Below, one piece after another: positions 1 to 6,773 of a stretch of 49,425 bases of DNA (position 1 is the first letter of the stretch; each line of letters opens with the position of its first letter). Location: assembly GCA_903895195.1 (NCBI GenBank), contig CAITSZ010000042.1, positions 1-49,425 of the forward strand, written 5' to 3'. The position numbers and the translations under genes were made by a program. The notes under the pieces were generated by a model. That model was not told the origin of the DNA. It saw only the letters and a list, made by a program, of their open reading frames with translations, and made no database searches. Source of the stretch: an uncultured Chlorobiaceae bacterium. Lineage in GTDB: Bacteria > Bacteroidota > Chlorobiia > Chlorobiales > Chlorobiaceae.

Positions 1-2586
1 AAGAATTGACGGGTTTTTCGAAAGCCGCTGTAAGGCATCTTCAAAGGATGAAATACCCAGATTACTACCGTTCTCTCCCCATATACGATAATACACGACC
101 ATGGCCGATTGACCAGCAAGTGCTACTGCTTCTGCTATTGCGCCTTGCGAAACTTTGCTAATGACATTTCGCAACAACGCCGCTTCCTTCGGGCCGTTGA
201 TGAATGCAGCCCGAATCAGAGACTTTTTCAATCTTACAAGATCAGGATCGGTAGGAATCGGAGCTAACTGCACTTTGGCTTTCCACCCCGACCAGGATTC
301 TTTTGCCAGCAGTACTTCCGGTTCATATTCGTGGTAGCGAATGAAATTGCCAAAGGTCAACTCCTGCCCCGTCTCGCTCGTGAATGTCTGCAAGCGATCT
401 GGCACCTGCACATTAAGATTCCTAAGGTTTTCCCTAATATTTCGGAGTACATATTCCCGTGACTGCCTGTCAAGTTGGATAGAACAGCCTGGAGGTAGGT
501 GTGGAAAATCTAGCTCAACCTCACGGTCTATTGCATAGCGATGCTTGGGCAGCAATGCTCGAAATTTTGTGTCCATCCGGTAGCGCCGATGTACTTGTCC
601 CACAAAATCGAGAACCGTGAGGCACTCTTTCTCCGGCGCATGACGAAGGCCTCGTCCTAACTGCTGGAGAAACACAGTGAGACTCTCTGTAGGACGGAGG
701 AACATGACAAGATTAATCTCCGGAATATCAAGACCTTCATTAAAGACATCAACGGTAAAGAGAAATCGTAGCTGCCCATTCTTGAAGTCTGAGACCGCCT
801 TATTCCGCTCATCGGATGTAAGGGTGGCCACAACTGCTACGGAAGGAATCCCCCTCTCATTAAAACGCTCAGCCATGTAGAGCGCATGGTTAATTGTGAC
901 GCAGAAGCCAATCCCCTTAGCATTGGTACAATAGTCTGGCTGATAGCGCTCTAACGCCCCAATGATTGCGTCAACTCGCCGATATGCATTCTCTCGGTCT
1001 AAAGTATAGACGTTTTCCAGCTCTGACTTGTTATAGTTCCCGTTGGTCCAGAAACGATCATTATCGGTCGATATCGGGTCTGAAACACCAAAATAATGGA
1101 ATGGGCAGAGGAGCTTCTCCTCCAATGCTTCTGGAAGACGGATTTCTGCCGCGAAGGTGTTATGGAAATCGGCAGCAACAGATTTTCCGTCCATTCGTTC
1201 CGGCGTAGCGGTTAGGCCGATAAGTATCTCTGGATCAAAATGTTCGAAGATGGGGCGATAACTGTCAGAGGCTCCATGATGAACCTCATCAACAACAATA
1301 TAGTCGTAGAAACCTCCTCCAACCTGCTTCCAGAGTTCTCGATTTGTCAGCATCTGTACCGAGCAAAACAGGTGTTCCAATCGGCCAGCCGCAAAATCTC
1401 CGACAAGGAGTTCACCGAAATTCTGGTCACGCAGCACATTTCTGAAAGTTATAAGCGCCTGCTCAAGGATTTCCTTGCGATGTGCAACAAACAGAAATTT
1501 TGCATTACGGTTACGCCTCTTGTAAAACTCATAAAAATCGAATGCGGCAACCACGGTTTTACCTGTTCCGGTAGCTGCTATAACAAGATTTTTATAGCGA
1601 TTGTGCACTTCACGCTCTCGCTTCAAGGCATCAAGGATGCGCTCCTGAAACGGGTGCGGCGTAAGATCAAAGAAAACCGATGTGATCCCATATTTTCTTG
1701 TTCGCTCACGAACAATTGCATCCCTGAAGCGCTCAGGCTCTTCGGTGTCAAATGGAATAAATTCTTTGCTATTCCAGTAGGTCTCAAATTCGGCAGTAAA
1801 TTTCTCCAGAATATGCCCCATATCTTGAGCAGTAACCTTAAGATTCCACTCGAGTCCGCTGGTAATGGCAGCATTGGACATGTTTGCCGAACCGATATAA
1901 GCAGTTGAAAAATTAGATTTCCGCTTAAAATGATAGGCCTTCGCATGAAGCCTCGTGCGTTCGGTATCGTAGGATACGCGTACCTTAACGTTCGACATTT
2001 CAGCCAGCCATTCGACGGCAGGTGCATCGGATGCACCCATGTATGACGTAGTGATAACCCTAACCGGTATGTTACGCAGAGACAAATCTTCAAAAGCTGG
2101 CATCAGCAGACGCAACCCAGACCACTTGATAAACGAAACCAAAATGTCAACACTGTCTGCCGACTTCATCTCCTCAAGCAGCTCATGTGCAAGTTGAGGC
2201 TCTTGTGGCGAACCGGTAAATAGACTGCTTTCAGTTAAAGATGTCTGTGGTCGAGCAACTCTTGATGACCCATAATTGGAAGGGGTGATTTCAAGAAGTA
2301 TTGGTTTTTTTTCTTGTACAAGGCGACGGTTCGCGAGGTGACTCAAGCCCGGCTCACTGGCAACCTGACCAAGAATCCGATTGCAGATATCCAGACGTTT
2401 TTCCGGATCTTTCTCTTCTCGCAATGCCTGCTCGATAACCTTGGCTACAAATGATGCATAGATAGCCGGCTGCTCTTCTTGATCGATTTTGCCAAAGACA
2501 CTTCGTAACTCTGGGTGCTGACCTAAAGCCTCTTGGAGAAGCTCATCGAGGAGTGCTTCATATATACCAAAAGCAAGTTGACTCAT
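1..2586 (-). CDS. PLD-domain superfamily II helicase (DUF3427-type), C-terminus off the window
   Basis: The minus-strand frame is open from the ATG at 2586 to the window edge, giving 862 codons without a stop. After about 120 unassigned residues comes a phospholipase-D-like half-site (LHAKAYHF near residue 212, then GSANMS). A ResIII-type SF2 helicase follows: Walker A AATGTGKT near residue 340, Walker B/motif II VVDEVHHG near 434, motif III GLTATPER, and motif VI QQLGRGLR near 642. The order PLD-helicase matches the family whose C-terminus is DUF3427. The last helicase strand and probably part of DUF3427 are present, but the end is missing. The start overlaps the stop of the upstream NUDIX gene as ATGA, so the two are probably translationally coupled. 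The family presumably acts on DNA or RNA ends with ATP hydrolysis. Its biological role is not established, and a defence role is inference from architecture and accessory context. Confidence 0.88.
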   Translation of the reverse strand, partial: MSQLAFGIYEALLDELLQEALGQHPELRSVFGKIDQEEQPAIYASFVAKVIEQALREEKDPEKRLDICNRILGQVASEPGLSHLANRRLVQEKKPILLEITPSNYGSSRVARPQTSLTESSLFTGSPQEPQLAHELLEEMKSADSVDILVSFIKWSGLRLLMPAFEDLSLRNIPVRVITTSYMGASDAPAVEWLAEMSNVKVRVSYDTERTRLHAKAYHFKRKSNFSTAYIGSANMSNAAITSGLEWNLKVTAQDMGHILEKFTAEFETYWNSKEFIPFDTEEPERFRDAIVRERTRKYGITSVFFDLTPHPFQERILDALKREREVHNRYKNLVIAATGTGKTVVAAFDFYEFYKRRNRNAKFLFVAHRKEILEQALITFRNVLRDQNFGELLVGDFAAGRLEHLFCSVQMLTNRELWKQVGGGFYDYIVVDEVHHGASDSYRPIFEHFDPEILIGLTATPERMDGKSVAADFHNTFAAEIRLPEALEEKLLCPFHYFGVSDPISTDNDRFWTNGNYNKSELENVYTLDRENAYRRVDAIIGALERYQPDYCTNAKGIGFCVTINHALYMAERFNERGIPSVAVVATLTSDERNKAVSDFKNGQLRFLFTVDVFNEGLDIPEINLVMFLRPTESLTVFLQQLGRGLRHAPEKECLTVLDFVGQVHRRYRMDTKFRALLPKHRYAIDREVELDFPHLPPGCSIQLDRQSREYVLRNIRENLRNLNVQVPDRLQTFTSETGQELTFGNFIRYHEYEPEVLLAKESWSGWKAKVQLAPIPTDPDLVRLKKSLIRAAFINGPKEAALLRNVISKVSQGAIAEAVALAGQSAMVVYYRIWGENGSNLGISSFEDALQRLSKNPSIL

Positions 2587-2987
2587 GAGGCATCTACCCT
2601 ATTTTCAACAAGATATGATTCTAATACCGGTACATCGGCCTCAGCCCAGTCGAGAGAATGGAGGTTATTAGGCGCCAACCAAGTTATGGCTGCATGTTCA
2701 TTAAGGACGATCTCACCCTCTTCAATTGAACAGATAAACGGATGGAGTGTAACAGTAAATGTCGGATACTGATAATTGCTAACAGAAAGAGATTTTCCTA
2801 CACTAACGTGAATATTCAGCTCTTCAAATAACTCACGACGCAAACACTCTGAAGGTGATTCCTCCTGATGGATCTTACCTCCAGGGAATTCCCATTTAAG
2901 AGGCAAACTCATAACTGCACTCCGCTGTGCAGCAAGAACGAACCCATCACGTTCGATAATAGCGCAAGTTACTTGAATATGATCCAT
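2583..2987 (-). CDS. NUDIX hydrolase (MutT/CTP pyrophosphohydrolase-like)
   Basis: This is a 134-residue protein from the ATG at 2987, chosen because an AGAAGGG Shine-Dalgarno lies just upstream. The frame itself is open to 3068, but the extra 27 residues do not look like a MutT N-terminus. The NUDIX box is at residues 37-59: GGKIHQEE, then RRELFEEL, matching G-x5-E-x7-RE-U-x-EE-x-G-U except that the last Gly is Asn. The N-terminal strand (VTCAIIERDGFVLAAQR) is typical of (deoxy)nucleoside triphosphate pyrophosphohydrolases such as 8-oxo-dGTPase. Its stop codon overlaps the ATG of the PLD-helicase by 4 bp, so the pair forms one operon. It could sanitise nucleotides or process a nucleotide made or used by the helicase; the substrate cannot be read from sequence. 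Confidence 0.85.
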   Translation of the reverse strand: MDHIQVTCAIIERDGFVLAAQRSAVMSLPLKWEFPGGKIHQEESPSECLRRELFEELNIHVSVGKSLSVSNYQYPTFTVTLHPFICSIEEGEIVLNEHAAITWLAPNNLHSLDWAEADVPVLESYLVENRVDAS

Positions 2988-3139
2988 GTAGCCCTTCTCT
3001 TCATTATCAGGAACCTCACATGTAACAGGAAAAAAAACGATTCGGAATAACCTGCTTTTATTTACCAAATAAACCCGTCACATGAAAACAATAAAGCCGT
3101 TTAACGCTTTATTTGAAGAATACTCGCTCAACCAAAACA

Positions 3140-3285
3140 TGATGTGGGCAGAAGGGGGGATTCTGAGTTTGATGTTAAACTGATGCGGTTCTATGGCCCG
3201 CAGGGGTTTTTTTGAATAAAGCTATTCTATCTGCCCGACGCCGCCTCCAGGAGTGCTGAAATCAGGATCAGGAATAAAGTGAGGG
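3140..3285 (-). pseudogene. Decayed fragment of a second ROK-family kinase gene
   Basis: About 140 bp aligns, with many substitutions and small gaps, to the 3' part of the intact ROK gene (roughly 6820-6960) in the same orientation. Shared words include GTTAAAC, GAATAAAGCT, CTGCCCGAC and ATCAGGATCA. In the minus-strand frame the conserved glycine motif survives as PGGGVGQIE, where the intact gene has LGGGVGQVE. The flanks do not continue the gene and stops occur. It is a relic of a paralogue or of a duplicated segment. Confidence 0.6.
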
Positions 3286-3291
3286 TTCCGT

Positions 3292-3587
3292 TCAGTGCTG
3301 GATTTTCTTGTAGAGTGTTTACGGAGCTATATCAGCCCCATTTGACCATGAATTTGTTCCCCCGTCTATAGACGCCTGCAAAAAAAGCTTTTATCCTTTA
3401 ACGGCTCAAAGAATCTCACTTTTGAAGGATATTCAGAAAAATCAACATCTCCTCTTGCCCCGTCATCAAAGATGATATGAAATGCATATCCCTCTTTGTA
3501 TGAAGAAATGGCATGATGAACTGAGCGACTACCCGTAGAAGAATTGGAAAAGGAATGAGCAGAAAATATTGAACAGTTATTGAGCAC
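3292..3587 (-). pseudogene. DUF2442-family gene broken by a frameshift and a nonsense codon
   Basis: The minus-strand frame reads HHAISSYKEGYAFHIIFDDG, then VDFSEYP and FFEPLKDKSFF, which is the start and middle of a DUF2442 protein. It then stops early at 3366. The missing end is present in a second frame as ASIDGGTNSWSNGADIAP, a stop (TAA), then TLYKKIQH. Restoring one frame shift at the run of seven T (minus strand, near 3386) and reading the TAA as GAA would give a normal DUF2442 C-terminus (ADIAPETLY). Two independent lesions argue for a true pseudogene rather than one sequencing error. DUF2442 genes often pair with DUF4160 as toxin-antitoxin-like modules; no DUF4160 partner is visible. 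Confidence 0.65.
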
Positions 3588-3633
3588 TTATCGAACAGTT
3601 ATTGAACAGTTATTGAATAATTATTGAACATTG
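3568..3633. repeat. 11-bp tandem repeat, six copies
   Basis: The unit ATTGAACAGTT occurs six times head to tail (starts 3568, 3579, 3590, 3601, 3612, 3623). Copies 1 and 4 are exact; the others differ by 1-3 bases. The period of 11 is not a multiple of three, so copy-number change would shift any frame through it. It lies upstream of, and overlaps the nominal start of, the DUF2442 pseudogene. Confidence 0.85.
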
Positions 3634-3733
3634 CATCAAAAACTGTCTGATATCTTTTTTCGTGTTCCAGTGAGTAGCGACACCCGCGCTTTTCACCAAA
3701 CGGAATCTCTATCATTTTAACGAGAGCGCGCCT

Positions 3734-3820
3734 CTATACTTCTGTTGCGAAACTTTGCGTGAGAGCATTAAGACTCTCATTACAGCCTCTCCAGGCAGAT
3801 CAGCAAATGCCGGACTTGTG
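3734..3820 (-). pseudogene. Possible remnant of a HipA C-terminus
   Basis: Downstream of hipA, minus-strand frames read FADLPGEAV and, after a frame change, NESLNALTQSFATEV before a stop. The intact HipA ends in PVGEAMLSEWNEGLNALSA. The shared GEA and NE-LNAL words in the right order suggest a decayed duplicate of a hipA 3' end. The match is short, so chance is not excluded. Confidence 0.3.
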
Positions 3821-3913
3821 CGGTGACTTGTGCGCTTCATTCCATAAGGATTGTTTCGCCTGTTTTCCTCCAAATTGTCAGAACGAAAATCCCCCATCTA
3901 TCCTGATTTCGGG

Positions 3914-5140
3914 TTAGGCTGATAGCGCGTTAAGACCCTCATTCCATTCACTGAGCATGGCCTCGCCGACTGGCTTAAAGTCTGGATAATCTGATATGTG
4001 CCGTCGCACACCCGATACAGTTTCTGCGACAGCATTGCCGACCTCTTCAAGAATGAGTTTTGCTCGTGCGGGCTGAAGGTTACAGTGCATGTGTGCAAAT
4101 GCAATAAGGCGCTTCTGTGTCGGAAAGCGCTTGCTGCCGCCTAAGGTAAGTGCAAGAGAGTCCCCTTTGATGTAAGCTGTGGTTGAAACAATATCAAAGG
4201 CGGGTGCGAAGCGCACCTCATTGTTTGACGCACCGTAGAGTACTCCGAAATTCTTAAGATGGGCATCACCGTTTCTCACGACGCATGAGAGAGCAAAAGA
4301 GCGAAAAAAGGTTTCAAGAGCTGATGCCTGCTGTGCCGGCGAAACGAACTGGCGAATCCGTTTCGCAAGTTTCTCATAACTGCCGTCATACTTTTCCGAC
4401 GTGCCGACGCCGTTCAAGGAACAGAAATCCTCAAACCCCAGATAGACACCGTCTTCAGTAAGGTCAAACCGTCGGACAACCAGAAACTGATTATTTTCAG
4501 AAAGAAAGAACTCCGGCACTTCCAGCCCGGAGAGGCGGGCCGCACTCATGCAGAAAAACTCATTGGCCGCAAGATGGGGATACTCGTTCGCATTCCAGCC
4601 TTTGACGATATGGGTCGCACCTTTAACGGTAACCCTCGACTGATCAAGAGCGTAGGGTTCCGCATCTATTTTTTCCTGATCTCTGATCAATACCTTTGGC
4701 TGCACACCCGAAACACCGGAAACCATAGAAAACCGTTCAAGGAGATCACGCAGCAGATCCTCAGCGCCATCATAAGCCACCAGTTCCGAAACCCGTTGCA
4801 GCGGAACCTGGTCTATCACTTCAGGGTCGTTGGCAAACCGCAGCCTGCCGATCTGTGAGCGGCCTACAACCTCTAAAAGGGAGAGTGCATCAAAACCCTC
4901 AACACGCTTTCTCAACGAGAGCTCTATCGACTCGCGGAGTCGCCCTTCAGGCAGATTCATCTGAAAAACCGGGTGCAGCCCCCTCTTGTAATGATAACTC
5001 TCAAGAGACCATGGCATCGTCAGGGAAACATCATTCCCCTCATCAATTGATGGGCGATAAGCAAAAGTGAAAGCCCCTCGCTCTGCCGGGTGGCGATCCA
5101 GAGAGCCGACAACTTGGGGAGTGACCCAGACGTCCAGCAT
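3914..5140 (-). CDS. hipA: HipA-family serine/threonine kinase toxin
   Basis: This 408-residue protein has the HipA layout: an N-terminal subdomain (WVTPQVVGSLDR to about residue 105), then the kinase core. Visible features are the Gly-rich loop with GVSGVQPKVLI, the catalytic loop NGDAHLKNFG, and the metal-binding APAFDIVST motif. HipA kinases of the classic type phosphorylate glutamyl-tRNA synthetase and cause growth arrest; other HipA proteins have other targets, so the target here is unknown. The ATG lies one base after the hipB stop, and the AAGGAGG ribosome site is inside the last hipB codons. Antitoxin first, toxin second is the normal hip order. All key residues appear intact. Confidence 0.9.
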   Translation of the reverse strand: MLDVWVTPQVVGSLDRHPAERGAFTFAYRPSIDEGNDVSLTMPWSLESYHYKRGLHPVFQMNLPEGRLRESIELSLRKRVEGFDALSLLEVVGRSQIGRLRFANDPEVIDQVPLQRVSELVAYDGAEDLLRDLLERFSMVSGVSGVQPKVLIRDQEKIDAEPYALDQSRVTVKGATHIVKGWNANEYPHLAANEFFCMSAARLSGLEVPEFFLSENNQFLVVRRFDLTEDGVYLGFEDFCSLNGVGTSEKYDGSYEKLAKRIRQFVSPAQQASALETFFRSFALSCVVRNGDAHLKNFGVLYGASNNEVRFAPAFDIVSTTAYIKGDSLALTLGGSKRFPTQKRLIAFAHMHCNLQPARAKLILEEVGNAVAETVSGVRRHISDYPDFKPVGEAMLSEWNEGLNALSA

Positions 5141-5141
5141 G

Positions 5142-5393
5142 CTAAGCCTCCTTCTCGTTTACTAAATCCTGCAAAGTAGGGCGCTGTGATGCAACTTTAA
5201 GGGTGAGCTCAAGCCCAAGCGTAGCACAGATTGCCATAACCTTTCTTATCCCTATTTCCGGCAGTTTTCCGTTTTCAAGCCGACTCAGCGTAACCCGGTT
5301 TATCCGGTTAAGAGCCGCCACCTCTGTCTGCGACATCCCTAAAGCCCTCCTCCGTGCGCGAAGCTGCTCACCAACCTCCTCAATATCAACCAT
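5142..5393 (-). CDS. hipB: HipB-like antitoxin, XRE helix-turn-helix
   Basis: This 83-residue protein has an N-terminal Cro/CI-type helix-turn-helix (LRARRRALGMSQTEVAALN, then VTLSRLENGK). A short tail follows that would contact HipA. It is directly upstream of hipA with one base between them, so both are on one mRNA. It should bind as a dimer to the palindrome overlapping its own start and repress the operon, as HipB proteins do. Confidence 0.9.
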   Translation of the reverse strand: MVDIEEVGEQLRARRRALGMSQTEVAALNRINRVTLSRLENGKLPEIGIRKVMAICATLGLELTLKVASQRPTLQDLVNEKEA

Positions 5394-5452
5394 AATTGTT
5401 ATCTATATGCTACAATAAATCAGATATTAATTAAAATGTAGCATATAACAAT
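5394..5452. promoter_or_regulatory. hipBA operator/promoter palindrome
   Basis: TATATGCTACA (5404-5414) and TGTAGCATATA (5437-5447) are a perfect 11-bp inverted repeat separated by 22 AT-rich bases. Outer words ATTGTTAT (5394-5401) and ATAACAAT (5445-5452) extend the symmetry, with a 4-bp offset on the left arm. It abuts the hipB start codon, the expected place for HipB autorepression. Confidence 0.7.
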
Positions 5453-5477
5453 CATTTTAACAAATGAATTACAAAAT

Positions 5478-5745
5478 TCAAGCGCAAACCATCTCGTGCA
5501 TCTTCACGAAATGGTCTTCAAACGGCCAGGCAAACCCGGTGCGATTACTTTCGCAAAGTCTCGAATGGATATTGCCTTGATCATCAGGATTTTCATCCTG
5601 CCACTCTTTAGCCGTTTTTCCGAAAAGCGCTATACTCACTGCTTCGTTTGTAATTCCCTCGAATTCGGGGGAATTACAATTGGTGTTGCATAGCTGATGC
5701 CAGATGTCGATAAACTCTATGGTATTTTTTTGCCGAAGCCTCTTC
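5478..5745 (-). pseudogene. KilA-N domain protein, internally deleted
   Basis: The minus-strand frame reads KNTIEFIDIWHQLCNTN, then NSPEFEGITNEA, the start of a KilA-N DNA-binding domain. It jumps directly to ALFGKTAKEWQDENPDDQGN, which belongs near the C-terminus of such proteins, and ends at a stop at 5478. Most of the KilA-N core (the part around the GRYGGT and FASWIS motifs in intact relatives) is missing, and there is no start codon in place. KilA-N proteins are common in phages and mobile islands, so this is a relic of such DNA. Confidence 0.6.
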
Positions 5746-5844
5746 TCATTGAAAGAAAATAATATAAGCGTATTTAATGCTAAAGCGTTACCTTATTCGT
5801 TTTTTTTACGCTTACAACCCAAGGAGCCTCGTATTTTATCCGTA

Positions 5845-5883
5845 CTATAAGTCGCATAAGGACTATAATGCCTATTCTTCTCT
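5845..5883. repeat. 39-bp direct repeat, left copy
   Basis: It matches 6735-6773 at 32 of 39 positions in the same orientation. The right copy is the last few codons and stop of the intact ROK gene plus its immediate downstream sequence. The two copies bracket the HigBA-type module at 5964-6559. This could be the end of a lost ROK paralogue or a small dispersed 3'-end repeat. Confidence 0.6.
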
Positions 5884-5926
5884 TTGCTGATCATCCTCTC
5901 CAAATAAACGGATGCGAAGAAAAAAC

Positions 5927-5963
5927 TTGGTTACTAGTATCCAAATAGATACAATACTATTAT
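5927..5963 (+). promoter_or_regulatory. Promoter and operator of the toxin-antitoxin pair, probably leaderless
   Basis: TTGGTT (5927-5932) and TACAAT (5950-5955) are spaced 17 bp, which places the start of transcription about 7 bp on, at or within 1-2 bases of the toxin ATG (5964). No Shine-Dalgarno precedes the ATG. An inverted repeat GTATC (5937-5941)/GATAC (5948-5952), nested in TAGTAT/ATACTA, covers the spacer and -10 and could be the antitoxin operator. Confidence 0.55.
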
Positions 5964-6266
5964 ATGAACACATTCATTAGGGCGTCCGATTTTGATGCAT
6001 GGTTATCCAATCTGAAGGACCACAAAGCCAAGGCAAGAATCCTTGCCAGGTTGCAGAGTGCGGTTTTCGGAAATTTTAGTGATTGTGAACCTATTGGGGA
6101 AGGTGTGTCGGAGATGCGGATTCATGTTGGCCCGGGCTATCGGGTCTATTATACTCGAACAGAAAAAACAATTTATTTCTTGCTGGGAGGTGGCGATAAG
6201 TCCACACAGAAAAAAGACATTGCCCGCGCAATAAAATTAGCTCGTGAACTAAAGGACGTCAAATAA
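5964..6266 (+). CDS. HigB/RelE-type addiction-module killer toxin
   Basis: This 100-residue basic protein belongs to the addiction-module killer group (phage-derived Gp49-like/HigB, RelE superfamily). Features are FDAWLSNLKDHKAKARILARL, the central GVSEMRIHVGPGYRVYY strand with the conserved arginines, and FLLGGGDKSTQKKDIARA near the end. Such toxins cut mRNA, usually on the ribosome. The toxin comes before the antitoxin, as in HigBA modules, and its stop overlaps the antitoxin ATG (TAATG). The ATG follows a strong-looking -10 by only 8 bases. Confidence 0.88.
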   Translation: MNTFIRASDFDAWLSNLKDHKAKARILARLQSAVFGNFSDCEPIGEGVSEMRIHVGPGYRVYYTRTEKTIYFLLGGGDKSTQKKDIARAIKLARELKDVK

Positions 6267-6559
6267 TGAAAACAACATACGCACCATTCGATGTGGCGGA
6301 CTATCTCAATAACGATGAGGTTATTACCGAATACCTCACTGCGGCTGCTTCCGATCCAAACACTGAGGTATTTATTGCTGCACTAAGGGATGTGGCAAAG
6401 GCTCGAGGTATAGCGCAAATCGCCAAAGATGCCGGGTTAGGCAGGGAGAGCCTATACAAAACATTAAAAGTTGGCGCTCATCCAAGATTTGAAACAATAA
6501 ACGCCGTACTCCACGCCCTTGGAGTAAAATTTCAGGTCGTCACTGAAAAGCCAGCCTAA
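6266..6559 (+). CDS. HigA-like addiction-module antidote protein
   Basis: This 97-residue protein has the sequence pattern of the antidote family paired with these killers: FDVADYLNNDEVITEYLTAA at the start, then a helix-turn-helix around IAQIAKDAGLGRESLYKTL, and FETINAVLHALGVKF. It binds the toxin and should bind the operator upstream of the toxin. Start and toxin stop overlap by one base, so translation is coupled. Confidence 0.88.
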   Translation: MKTTYAPFDVADYLNNDEVITEYLTAAASDPNTEVFIAALRDVAKARGIAQIAKDAGLGRESLYKTLKVGAHPRFETINAVLHALGVKFQVVTEKPA

Positions 6560-6582
6560 GAGCCACGTTCTGCCCTCCCTTT

Positions 6583-6609
6583 TTTAAGATCACAGACTGT
6601 GATCTTAAA
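6583..6609. other. 27-bp near-perfect palindrome
   Basis: TTTAAGATCACAG (6583-6595) and CTGTGATCTTAAA (6597-6609) are perfect 13-bp arms around a single base. A one-base centre cannot form a normal hairpin loop without opening the inner pairs, and there is no T-run after it, so it fits a protein-binding site as well as a terminator. It lies 24 bp after the antitoxin stop. Confidence 0.6.
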
Positions 6610-6630
6610 GCGTTATATGCCACTGCTTCC

Positions 6631-6654
6631 AAAGTGGTCGATTTTGACCACTTT
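6631..6654. terminator. Stem-loop between the antitoxin and the ROK gene
   Basis: AAAGTGGTC (6631-6639) and GACCACTTT (6646-6654) give a 9-bp stem with a 6-base loop. No long U-tract follows on either strand, so termination is uncertain. It lies between convergent genes. Confidence 0.4.
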
Positions 6655-6734
6655 AACATTCATAAACTTCGGTAGTATTTAAGCTGTTAAATAGGCCGAA
6701 AGACTGGTCTCGCGAACAACGTCTTCTATAGGCC

Positions 6735-6773
6735 CTATAAGTCCCATACGACCTATAGGTCCTATTCTTCTCT
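6735..6773. repeat. 39-bp direct repeat, right copy
   Basis: This is the partner of 5845-5883 (32 of 39 identical). It includes the 3' end of the intact ROK gene (stop at 6762-6764) and downstream sequence with repeated CCTATA/TATAGG words. Confidence 0.6.

Noticed and set aside
1240-1908. A 222-codon plus-strand frame
   Set aside because: It is the shadow of the helicase gene on the minus strand, which has clear family motifs; this frame has none and no ribosome site.
3568-3633. Tandem repeat as a CRISPR array
   Set aside because: The unit is 11 bp with no spacers and no cas genes are present in the window.
3599-3715. A 38-codon minus-strand frame (MIEIPFGEKRG start)
   Set aside because: No recognised family, and it ends inside the tandem repeat. 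Too weak to call a gene; mentioned with the repeat.
3712-3897. A 61-codon minus-strand frame after hipA
   Set aside because: It overlaps the possible HipA tail relic; its own sequence has no family resemblance and it looks like a by-product of decay.
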